From positions 1 through 24,676 of the forward strand of contig CAZLNE010000022.1 in the NCBI GenBank assembly GCA_964560975.1: 24,676 nt of DNA, written 5' to 3'. This stretch comes from JAAZLA01 sp964560975 (GTDB lineage Bacteria; Spirochaetota; Spirochaetia; Treponematales; Treponemataceae). Below, in pieces: positions 1 to 6,859 of the stretch (its first letter is position 1; each line of letters begins with the position of its first letter). Under the pieces are notes generated by a model, which saw nothing but the letters and a program-made list of their open reading frames with translations, was not told where the DNA came from and ran no database searches. Position numbers and translations under genes: made by a program.

Positions 1-40
1 GGTTTATATTTTCTTAACCGCGTTTTTTGTGGTTTTTCTT

Positions 41-116
41 ATCTGTGTGAATCTGAGTTCATCTGTGGTAATTAATAACAAGTAACAGTCCGCAGATGCC
101 GCAGATTATACAGATG
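41..116. repeat. ATCTG-word inverted repeat, 10-base phased
   Basis: Three ATCTG words occur at 41, 51 and 61, and three reverse-complement CAGAT words occur near 93, 102 and 111. The spacing within each set is 9 to 10 bases. The left arm (41-68) and the right arm (91-116) can pair imperfectly as a long hairpin around an AT-rich loop (69-90). It lies just downstream of the GH18 gene stop. ATCTGTG-type degenerate repeats are known as intergenic repeats in several bacterial groups; I cannot show other copies from this window. The flank at 1-40 is AT-rich and holds no gene I can see. Confidence 0.6.
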
Positions 117-129
117 TTAGTTTCTCTAT

Positions 130-1251
130 TTATTCTGAAACGATATAGTCCCAGATGCCGGTATCTTCCTGGCCAAGACGCCAGAAGGCAACAGAACGGG
201 TTTCCATTTCTTTATACATTGAAAGTCTTGCGTAAAGAGAGTGAAGGTCTTCATAGAAAAAGGTAAAATTAACAGTTTTAGAAAAAGTAAATGTTGGTAT
301 GCCCTGAACTCTTTCCGGTGCTCTTATGTCCTGTTCTTTCATAACACGCTGTACGGAGCTGTTGCGGTAGGCTCCCGTTGTATCATCATCTGACCATGCT
401 CTTCCGTAAAAAGGCAGCCCCATAACAAGTTTTTTAGACGGTATTACACTAAGTGCATAATTGGAAACATTCTTACACCATGACAATGAAGCAATAGAGC
501 CCGGCTTGCTGCCGCTCCAATGCTCATCATACGCCATGACAATAATGCGGTCTACAATTTCTGCAATGGTTTTATAATCATAGGCATCATTTGATAATGT
601 TTTTGTACGTGCAGGGATTGCAGCGCTTAAGATTTTTGAGCCTAGACCTGTTTTTAATTCCTGCAGAAACGACCAGAAATGTTCTTTATCTGCTGCAGAT
701 ACAAGTTCAAAATCTATCTGTACTCCATCATAAGGTTCCGCAGCCTTAATAATTGACTCCAAAAGTTCATTTCGTACGCTGTACGAAGGGTCGAGACAAA
801 AGTGTGTTAATGACTTGCTGTTGTCTGCTATGACTAAATGAATACGTCCTTTGTAGTGAGATAGGCGTTTTAAGGACGGCACGCCGATGAGCTTTCCAAA
901 GGTATTTATACCAGCACCGAAATATCCAATATCTGTTACAGGGTACGTTTTTTTTAAACTTGCTTCATCGTAGTCGATGAGGTAGGCCCAAATTTCATTA
1001 AATGCAAGAGGTTTATACAATTGATCTTCGGGTATTTCAATTATTTGAAAATCATCATCCATGACCAGATCTTGTTCAGCCATAACCTCCTGATTATGAA
1101 CAGGATCAATAGTAGAAGAATCTAGTACTGCCATATCTGTTTCATGTTCAAAAGTAGGAATTCTCGACTTACAAGCCCCGAAAATGACGAGAACAAAAAG
1201 AACAACCAATACAATACAAAAGTATTTTTCTATTTCAATTTTTTTTTGCAT
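130..1251 (-). CDS. GH18-family glycosidase-like lipoprotein
   Basis: This is a secreted glycoside hydrolase family 18 protein of the YaaH/SleL-like group, expected to act on a GlcNAc-containing glycan such as peptidoglycan or chitin. Counting from the upstream in-frame ATG at 1266, a hydrophobic segment (about 16-31) ends in FGAC, a relaxed lipobox with Cys32, so it is probably lipid-anchored. The GH18 signature DGVQIDFE lies at residues 180-187 with the catalytic Glu187. The motifs MAYDEHW (244-250) and MGLPFYGR (282-289) and a C-terminal Trp near 372 complete the barrel. I prefer the ATG at 1251: it has CAGGG just upstream and leaves a leader of about 20 bases behind the promoter. The alternative ATG at 1266 adds five residues. 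The natural substrate is not known. It is monocistronic, separated from the upstream operon by a terminator. Confidence 0.85.
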   Translation of the reverse strand: MQKKIEIEKYFCIVLVVLFVLVIFGACKSRIPTFEHETDMAVLDSSTIDPVHNQEVMAEQDLVMDDDFQIIEIPEDQLYKPLAFNEIWAYLIDYDEASLKKTYPVTDIGYFGAGINTFGKLIGVPSLKRLSHYKGRIHLVIADNSKSLTHFCLDPSYSVRNELLESIIKAAEPYDGVQIDFELVSAADKEHFWSFLQELKTGLGSKILSAAIPARTKTLSNDAYDYKTIAEIVDRIIVMAYDEHWSGSKPGSIASLSWCKNVSNYALSVIPSKKLVMGLPFYGRAWSDDDTTGAYRNSSVQRVMKEQDIRAPERVQGIPTFTFSKTVNFTFFYEDLHSLYARLSMYKEMETRSVAFWRLGQEDTGIWDYIVSE

Positions 1252-1277
1252 CAAACCCTGCCGCATTTATTTAACTT

Positions 1278-1306
1278 AGTGTAGCATGATACATATGATT
1301 TGTAAA
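1278..1306 (-). promoter_or_regulatory. Promoter of the GH18 gene
   Basis: On the minus strand, TTTACA (1306-1301) and TACACT (1283-1278) are separated by 17 bases, close to the sigma-70 consensus. Transcription would start near 1271. This favours the ATG at 1251 over the one at 1266. Confidence 0.6.
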
Positions 1307-1330
1307 ACAAAAACAACAGGCAGCAGTTAT

Positions 1331-1361
1331 AAAAAAGGACTGTCCGTTTATCGGACAGCCC
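1331..1361 (-). terminator. Intrinsic terminator of the GldG-type operon
   Basis: A 10-pair stem with one mismatch (1337-1346 with 1352-1361, core CTGTCCG/CGGACAG) has a 5-base loop. On the minus strand it is followed by six T. It starts 7 bases after the DUF4340 stop. Confidence 0.85.
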
Positions 1362-1368
1362 TCCTATC

Positions 1369-1950
1369 TTACTGAGCAACAGTATTTACATCCAAAATAC
1401 CCTTATCAGGAACTAAGGTTTCATCAGAAACTTCTTCTTCTGCCTTTATAAGGTCTTCAAGAGTTTTATCATAATACGAACGCAGAGAGCCGGAAACAAG
1501 AACGACATCTTTGGAATTATCAAGCTGAGCATATGTTTGTGATCCGGAAGCTGCCTCCTTTCCTATCCGTATGGTACGAAGAACTTTTCCGTCCTTTTTT
1601 GCTGATACAGTTATGAGCGACTGAGGATTTAATCCATAACGTTCAAGTTCTCCTTCTTCTGTAACAGAATTGGCAACAGTATCGATAATTTTTAGATACT
1701 GAATTTCTGAAAAGATTGAGGAAGCATATGCAGTATCAGCGTTTAGTACATCCTGGAGAATGTATAGATCATCTGATTTCTTAGTTACTTTAATCGTTTC
1801 GCTCCCGTTTTTCTCTATAGTTACCTCACTAGGTGCTTCTTTTAAGTTAATATAACGGATTTTAGATCCGCCTGAAAATATAAGCTGAAGCACTAGAACA
1901 ATAGAGAGTATTAAAATACTTACAAGCAGTACTATTTTTCTCGTTTTCAT
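1369..1950 (-). CDS. DUF4340 domain protein, last gene of GldG-type operon
   Basis: This protein of 193 residues has one N-terminal membrane helix (about 6-26) and a soluble region on the far side of the membrane. It matches the DUF4340 pattern: a YGL turn at 105-107 following an acidic stretch, a strand ending in IRIGKEA (127-133), and a repeated beta pattern to about 155. DUF4340 genes commonly follow GldG-type ABC auxiliary genes, as here. The start is the ATG at 1950: its ATGA overlaps the stop of the upstream gene, indicating translational coupling. A longer reading to 2010 would overlap that gene by about 60 bases and is unlikely. The tail after about 165 is acidic and shows no domain. 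The biochemical role of the family is unknown. Confidence 0.75.
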   Translation of the reverse strand: MKTRKIVLLVSILILSIVLVLQLIFSGGSKIRYINLKEAPSEVTIEKNGSETIKVTKKSDDLYILQDVLNADTAYASSIFSEIQYLKIIDTVANSVTEEGELERYGLNPQSLITVSAKKDGKVLRTIRIGKEAASGSQTYAQLDNSKDVVLVSGSLRSYYDKTLEDLIKAEEEVSDETLVPDKGILDVNTVAQ

Positions 1951-4004
1951 GCGTTTTCTCCCATATACCTTTTTTGAATACTCTTTCTGCGTATAACACG
2001 TAATCTCCAAACTATAAGCCCGCCAAGAGCAATAAGAAGCGGGAGCCCATAGGTATTAAAAGACTTAACAAAAGATGCCTGTTTTTGGTTTGTTATAGTT
2101 AATACATTCAAGCCAAGACCCTTTGTCCGCATTATACATAGGTCTTCATTACCGCTCATGTAGTCAACCGCATTTCTAACAAAAATTGAAATTGGCTGAT
2201 TTCCCTGCTCATCTATTAGGGTATTGCCTGTAAGATAAGAACTTCCTGCAATAAAGATTTTTCCTCTTTGCACGCTCTTGGTTAGATGAGCATCTGCTGA
2301 TAACAGAACTGTTTGCTGCTTAGAATCTTCAGGCGAAACGTACTGTTCGGGAGTCTTGTCAAAAGCACTGTTAAACTTGCCTTCTAGTAAAACAATCAGA
2401 TTTTCCTGGGAAAATGTATCTTCTGAAGGAATCGACATGTACAATGGATTTGCTATATAATCTTTTGCTCCGAGGGTCCAGGCCTTTTGTGAAGTTTTTG
2501 CAAGAACCTTTGCAGTAATGCCGCTGGAAGAGGCAGCATCAGTGAGTGTCAACTGGCCCATCTGATACATTAGCACATACGATAAATTAGCTGATATTGG
2601 ATTTTTTTGATCAAGTGTGTTTTTATGCAAAAGAGGTATGTAGTAAAAATCAAGTTTGCCGTATCCCTGCTCTGTTGCACTATAACTTGATGAGTCGAGA
2701 ACAATTTTTTTCTCAGGCCTTACTCCATATTTTTCCAATAGTGTTTCGAGGCCTGTATTATTTTCTACGAATTCCATCATTCCGTAATACTGATACATTT
2801 CGCCCTGTACCTCGTTTAAAGGATCCAGGAAAACCATAAGATTTCCGCCGCGCATTATATACTGATCTATTTTATACAGTTCTTCTTCTGCAAATTCACT
2901 CTGCGGTCCATTAATAATAAGGTTAGTTATGCTTCCAGGAATTTCTTCTTTAACAAGATCCAGTTCCTTAAAAGTATACATATCTTTAGTAATATTTAAG
3001 AAATTTGCAGACCCGTTTTCAGTATCGTGCAGATTCTTTTCATTATGGCCAGTAATATACCCTATCTGTGTAGATCTTGAAACAAGAGCTTTAAGACCTT
3101 CCGAAAGAGTATCTTCAAGCTCCTCAATTCCTGTTACACCATAACCACCGAAAAAACCTCGTGTTATTCTAAGCGGAATAAGATGAAAGGTATCTTTATA
3201 CGACAACACAAGACCCAAGGCTCCAGATCTATCCTGAGAATTTGCATCTTGCCAGGAAATCATTTGAATTCCATACTGTTCTGTAAGCGAGGCTATATCT
3301 GTTTGTGAAGGACTAATCTTCTCATACTTTATCCGGTTCATATTCTTACTATTTACAGACGATAAAGCCTGTACAACATTTGTTTCTATTGATGAAAAAC
3401 CGCTTATATTAAACTGATTTAATTCGCTGTTTAAATACAATGTAAGGTTTACTTCTCCATCAAGACCAGATAAAGCGCTCGTTGTAGAAATCATTCTGCT
3501 CATGGTGGTTGTAAGCTTATACTCAAGACCATCGGCACTTGTTATGGCATCAATTTTTTCTATTCGATCTGCATACACTAACACAAGCCCCATGTAGGCA
3601 TTTTTTAAGCCTACCTCTGTGTCGCTTACTTCCTGAATTTGCACTTGCTGAAGAAGATAATTTCCTGCCAATTTTGCATTTTCTTCATCACGAGTGTCGA
3701 AAAACTCAAATGAAAAGTTTTTATTTGCAGCTTGTTTATACTCTATAAGCAGATCTTTAAGATATTGACTAACAGTATTATACGGAGAAGGCAAATTTTC
3801 TGTAAAAAAAACTTTTACAGAAAGCGGCTGCTCCAGAGTTTTTACTAATTGTTTACTATCTTGTGAAAGAGAATACGATTTTGACGATGTAATATCTATT
3901 CGTGCAAAAAAGTTCAAACTAACAAGATTAAGCAATACGAGCACAATAATGAAAAGTACAAAATCACTTTTGTCGCTCATGATCCAATTGAGTATTTTTT
4001 TCAT
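1947..4004 (-). CDS. GldG-family ABC transporter auxiliary protein
   Basis: This 685-residue protein belongs to the GldG / ABC-type auxiliary family (ABC_transp_aux). It has a transmembrane helix near the N-terminus (about 14-33), followed by the family's characteristic ITSSKSYSLS segment (38-47), which resembles the D-T-..-YTLS motif of GldG proteins. A large extracytoplasmic region follows, then a C-terminal membrane helix (about 652-670) and a basic tail. The start ATG overlaps the permease stop as TAATG, and the C-terminus overlaps the DUF4340 gene as ATGA, so the genes are translationally coupled. GldG works with GldA (ATPase) and GldF (permease) in Bacteroidetes gliding motility, but the same module is widespread in non-gliding bacteria, including spirochaetes, where the substrate is unknown. 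A gliding role is not implied. Confidence 0.85.
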   Translation of the reverse strand: MKKILNWIMSDKSDFVLFIIVLVLLNLVSLNFFARIDITSSKSYSLSQDSKQLVKTLEQPLSVKVFFTENLPSPYNTVSQYLKDLLIEYKQAANKNFSFEFFDTRDEENAKLAGNYLLQQVQIQEVSDTEVGLKNAYMGLVLVYADRIEKIDAITSADGLEYKLTTTMSRMISTTSALSGLDGEVNLTLYLNSELNQFNISGFSSIETNVVQALSSVNSKNMNRIKYEKISPSQTDIASLTEQYGIQMISWQDANSQDRSGALGLVLSYKDTFHLIPLRITRGFFGGYGVTGIEELEDTLSEGLKALVSRSTQIGYITGHNEKNLHDTENGSANFLNITKDMYTFKELDLVKEEIPGSITNLIINGPQSEFAEEELYKIDQYIMRGGNLMVFLDPLNEVQGEMYQYYGMMEFVENNTGLETLLEKYGVRPEKKIVLDSSSYSATEQGYGKLDFYYIPLLHKNTLDQKNPISANLSYVLMYQMGQLTLTDAASSSGITAKVLAKTSQKAWTLGAKDYIANPLYMSIPSEDTFSQENLIVLLEGKFNSAFDKTPEQYVSPEDSKQQTVLLSADAHLTKSVQRGKIFIAGSSYLTGNTLIDEQGNQPISIFVRNAVDYMSGNEDLCIMRTKGLGLNVLTITNQKQASFVKSFNTYGLPLLIALGGLIVWRLRVIRRKSIQKRYMGENA

Positions 4005-4717
4005 TATCCTACCCTCCGAGTATCAAGTACCTTTACCGTAAGCGTTAAAAACAACAACGTAAGAGAGAGAAAATACACAATATCCCGTGTATCAATAATT
4101 CCTCTCGAAATCGATGTAAAATGATTTCCAGCACTAAAATACTGTAGAAAATTAACAATAGAAGAAGGCAGAAATATTAAAAAGCTGTCTGCTAAAGCAA
4201 GAACGATGCACATAGAAAAAGCAATAAAAAATGCTATAACCTGGTTTTTAGTTAGCGCAGAAGCAAATAAACCGATAGAAGAAAAAGATGCTGATAGAAA
4301 AAAAGCACCAAGATAGCCTCCAACAAGAGGACCGATATCCGGCTTACCATACAAACTTACCGTAATAACATATGCAATAGTAGGAACCAGCATACACAGG
4401 CTGAAGCAAAGGGATGCAAGGTATTTTCCTGCAACTACGTCAAGAGAAGAAACCGGCAGTGTTAAAAGAGTTTCAAGGCTTCCATTTCTACGTTCCTCAG
4501 AAAACAGACGCATTGTTATTGCCGGAATAAAAAAGGCAAAAAGCATCGGCAGACTTGAAAAGAACTGGCGTAATTCTGCTCTATTTTGAAGAAAAAAAAC
4601 AGCAAAAAATAAAAAACTAGAAAAGACAATAAATAAGCCAGCCACAATATAGGCAATTGGGCTTGTAAAATATGAAGATAGTTCACGTTTCAAAATGATA
4701 GATGTTGGACTTTTCAT
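4004..4717 (-). CDS. ABC-2 type permease, GldF-like
   Basis: This is an integral membrane permease of 237 residues with six predicted helices: about 19-42, 55-72, 98-122, 131-154, 157-182 and 212-230. The segment EERRNGSLETLLTLPVS (74-90) is the typical cytoplasmic coupling motif of ABC-2 permeases. The ATG at 4717 overlaps the ATPase stop as ATGA, and GGAGG sits upstream, within the ATPase gene. It forms one exporter-like complex with the ATPase and the GldG-type protein. What is moved, or whether it transports at all rather than acting mechanically on the envelope, cannot be read from the sequence. Confidence 0.87.
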   Translation of the reverse strand: MKSPTSIILKRELSSYFTSPIAYIVAGLFIVFSSFLFFAVFFLQNRAELRQFFSSLPMLFAFFIPAITMRLFSEERRNGSLETLLTLPVSSLDVVAGKYLASLCFSLCMLVPTIAYVITVSLYGKPDIGPLVGGYLGAFFLSASFSSIGLFASALTKNQVIAFFIAFSMCIVLALADSFLIFLPSSIVNFLQYFSAGNHFTSISRGIIDTRDIVYFLSLTLLFLTLTVKVLDTRRVG

Positions 4718-5676
4718 TGAATGCCTCCAGTTGTTAGGGTTCTAAATACATCTTCAAGGCTATTCCGCTGCAGCGTAATATCATAAAGGACCCAGCCCTT
4801 TTCTAAAATTACGCCAACGAGCTCAGGCCGAATTTCTTTATCGCCGGATACTGTTACAACAGCAGCACATCTTTTTTTAACCGATGAAGGAATATTGATC
4901 ACATCTGAATTCTCTTCAATGAAACGGACAGAAGAAACACCATCAAAAGAACTAAGAAGCTGCTCTAACTGCTTTTGAGTACAGCCGGAAGCTTGAATAT
5001 GAATAGAAGCACTATTACCAAAACGTGTTCTAAGTTCTGAAGTTGGACTATCCGCAACAATTTTACCATGAGAAATAATAATAACTCTGCCGCAAAGCAT
5101 CTCTACTTCACTTAAGATATGCGTAGATATTATTACGGTTCTTGTTTTACCAATTTCCTTTATGAGATCTCGAACCTCTCCAATCTGGTTTGGATCCAAA
5201 CCGCTTGTAGGCTCATCAAGAATTAAAATTTCAGGGTCGTTCATGAGCGCATGTGCAAGCCCTACTCTCTGCCGGTAACCCCGTGATAATTCAGAAATAT
5301 TTTTATGCATGACTTCTGTTAACCCGCATACCTTACATAAATGCGGTACTTTTTCATGTGCATCCGCATTCTGCATTGCGGCTACATAGTGTAAGTAATC
5401 TTCAACAATCATGTCGCCGTATAAAGGTGCAGATTCCGGCATATAGCCGATCTTTTTTTTGGCAGATTTTATGTCATCATAAATATTCTGTCCGTCAATC
5501 TTGATAGTTCCTGCACTAACCGGAAGGAATCCGGTAAGCATCCGCATGGTGGTTGTTTTTCCTGCTCCATTCGGCCCTAAAAGCCCGACAATTTCCCCTG
5601 TTTTAATAGAAAAAGATACATCGTCAACAGCACGGAAAGAGCCGAAAGAACGGGAAACATGTTCAACTTCGATCAT
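4714..5676 (-). CDS. ABC transporter ATPase, GldA-like
   Basis: This cytoplasmic ATPase has 320 residues. It carries Walker A GPNGAGKT (34-41), the signature LSRGYRQ (130-136), Walker B LILDEP (151-156) with catalytic Glu155, and the switch His186. A C-terminal extension of about 100 residues follows the core, common in this ABC-2 group. I chose the ATG at 5676 because GGAGG lies 6 bases before it; the open frame extends to 5724 without a ribosome site. It is the first gene of a four-gene overlapping operon (ATPase, permease, GldG-type, DUF4340). Confidence 0.87.
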   Translation of the reverse strand: MIEVEHVSRSFGSFRAVDDVSFSIKTGEIVGLLGPNGAGKTTTMRMLTGFLPVSAGTIKIDGQNIYDDIKSAKKKIGYMPESAPLYGDMIVEDYLHYVAAMQNADAHEKVPHLCKVCGLTEVMHKNISELSRGYRQRVGLAHALMNDPEILILDEPTSGLDPNQIGEVRDLIKEIGKTRTVIISTHILSEVEMLCGRVIIISHGKIVADSPTSELRTRFGNSASIHIQASGCTQKQLEQLLSSFDGVSSVRFIEENSDVINIPSSVKKRCAAVVTVSGDKEIRPELVGVILEKGWVLYDITLQRNSLEDVFRTLTTGGIQ

Positions 5677-5696
5677 GTCATCCTCCAAAACATTGT

Positions 5697-5724
5697 TACA
5701 TAGTTTATCTTTAAAAGATATCAA
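5697..5724 (-). promoter_or_regulatory. Promoter of the GldA-like operon with internal palindrome
   Basis: On the minus strand, TTGATA (5724-5719) and TATGTA (5702-5697) are separated by 16 bases. A transcript starting near 5690 would have a 15-base leader containing GGAGG. The spacer holds the perfect palindrome TATCTTTAAAAGATA (5706-5720, single central base), a candidate operator. A second short dyad, CATGG/CCATG (5754-5758, 5766-5770), lies upstream. Confidence 0.5.
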
Positions 5725-5804
5725 AAATAAAATGAAAAGAAAAGTGCTTTATACATGGACTTAAACCATGAAATTTACTATTGATGTTGTTTCTTAAAAC
5801 AATC

Positions 5805-6728
5805 TTAAATTGCAAGAGAATGAATTATTTCAGAAGCAATTTGCATTAACCTGTTGGTACCCGATGAAAGAGGCCTCATAATAAAGCCTATACTGTAGCT
5901 GCCAAGGCCGCACCATGATTCAGGATACTGCATTAAACCCTGCGAAAACGGTCCGCTCTCCAAAACAATACGGGGTACAAGACCTATGCCGAGCCCAAGA
6001 GCAGAAAGTGCAAGCACAGCCTCGTTTCCGGCTGTCTCTGCGGCTATAAAGGGCTTAACCGATAATTCTTTACTTTTTTTGTCAAATCTTTTACGGGCAA
6101 GTCCCATCTTAGGTAATATAAAATGAGCCTTTGTATAAAGATCTTCACTTGTAAAACTGTCAAAACGGCTGCCCTTTTTTGCAGTAAACACAAGAGGTGT
6201 TGTTTGAATTTTTACACAATCAAATGATGAAAAAACGGCAGTTGAGCTAAACGAAGCGTCAAGACCGTCACTTTCAGTCTCAGGTATCGCAGAAACAGCA
6301 ATATCGCAGCGGAAATCTTTGAGTGCTTCAGAAGCGCCTGCTGGGTCTCCAGTTTCAACAGAAAGAGCAATATTTGGATACTGTTTTGATATTTTTTCAA
6401 TAAATAAGGGCAAAATAGAGTAACATGCCGTTACCGATGCATATACCCGTATAGTTCCAGATACGGATTCTTTAGAAACAGCAAAACCGGAAAGAAGGCT
6501 TTCCCTTTGATGAATTGATTCCCGTGCAAAACGGGCAAACTGTTTTCCTTCCTCCGTGAGCCGGACCTGTCTTGTATCGCGGTCCAGTAAAGTAACACCG
6601 GTCTCAGACTCAAGCCTGTTAATAAGCCTGCTTAGAGCCGAAGGACTAAGATGGATTTTTCCGGCGGTTTGCGCATAATGCAGGATTTGAGACAAGGTAT
6701 AAAAAGCTTCTAATTCAAAGAAATCCAT
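5805..6728 (-). CDS. ilvY: LysR-family regulator, IlvY type
   Basis: This LysR-type regulator of 307 residues has a winged helix-turn-helix at about 1-60 (HLSPSALSRLINRLE, 26-40) and a two-lobed effector domain from about 90. Several stretches resemble E. coli IlvY as I remember it: VTACYSILP versus VTAAYSHLP, a TGDPAGA segment, and GNEAVLALSALGLGIGLVP versus GHEAMVSMVALGCGVALLP. IlvY activates ilvC in response to acetohydroxy acids and represses itself. Here ilvC is 3 kb away on the opposite strand, which supports the call, with a hybrid kinase gene between. There is no Shine-Dalgarno before the ATG, and the promoter places the start of transcription at about the ATG, so the mRNA may be leaderless. 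Confidence 0.85.
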   Translation of the reverse strand: MDFFELEAFYTLSQILHYAQTAGKIHLSPSALSRLINRLESETGVTLLDRDTRQVRLTEEGKQFARFARESIHQRESLLSGFAVSKESVSGTIRVYASVTACYSILPLFIEKISKQYPNIALSVETGDPAGASEALKDFRCDIAVSAIPETESDGLDASFSSTAVFSSFDCVKIQTTPLVFTAKKGSRFDSFTSEDLYTKAHFILPKMGLARKRFDKKSKELSVKPFIAAETAGNEAVLALSALGLGIGLVPRIVLESGPFSQGLMQYPESWCGLGSYSIGFIMRPLSSGTNRLMQIASEIIHSLAI

Positions 6729-6734
6729 ACATCA

Positions 6735-6763
6735 ATAGTAAGATATTATTGTGCATTTTGCAA
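6735..6763 (-). promoter_or_regulatory. Promoter of ilvY
   Basis: On the minus strand, TTGCAA (6763-6758) and TACTAT (6740-6735) are exactly 17 bases apart. Transcription would start at about 6728, the A of the ATG. The -35 box lies inside the dyad at 6745-6767, so a protein bound there should repress ilvY. Confidence 0.6.
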
Positions 6764-6767
6764 TAAT
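6745..6767. promoter_or_regulatory. Probable IlvY operator
   Basis: A dyad with perfect 7-base arms, ATTATTG (6745-6751) and CAATAAT (6761-6767), contains the LysR-type T-N11-A box (T6750, A6762). It overlaps the ilvY -35 and is centred about 68 bases upstream of the predicted kinase start. This is the usual layout of a LysR recognition site: repressing its own gene and activating the divergent one. Assignment to IlvY is inferred from position. Confidence 0.6.
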
Positions 6768-6788
6768 ACTAGATGGAAGTAATTTGAT

Positions 6789-6817
6789 TTGCGCGCATCC
6801 ATAATCAATGCTATACT
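6789..6817 (+). promoter_or_regulatory. Promoter of the hybrid kinase gene
   Basis: TTGCGC (6789-6794) and TATACT (6812-6817) are separated by 17 bases. Transcription would start near 6824, giving a leader of about 36 bases that includes AAGGA. The -35 is poor in its second half, as expected for an activator-dependent promoter. Confidence 0.55.
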
Positions 6818-6859
6818 GTATTGTATTGGATCGAATATATAGTTATTTAAGGATATTTT

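Noticed and set aside
41..116. Possible CRISPR array from the ATCTG repeats
   Set aside because: The repeated word is only 5 bases, copies are 9-10 bases apart and the two halves are in opposite orientation; there are no spacers and no cas genes.
1947..5676. Gliding motility locus
   Set aside because: Only the widespread ABC module is present; no GldB, GldJ-N or type IX secretion genes are seen, and the organism looks like a spirochaete.
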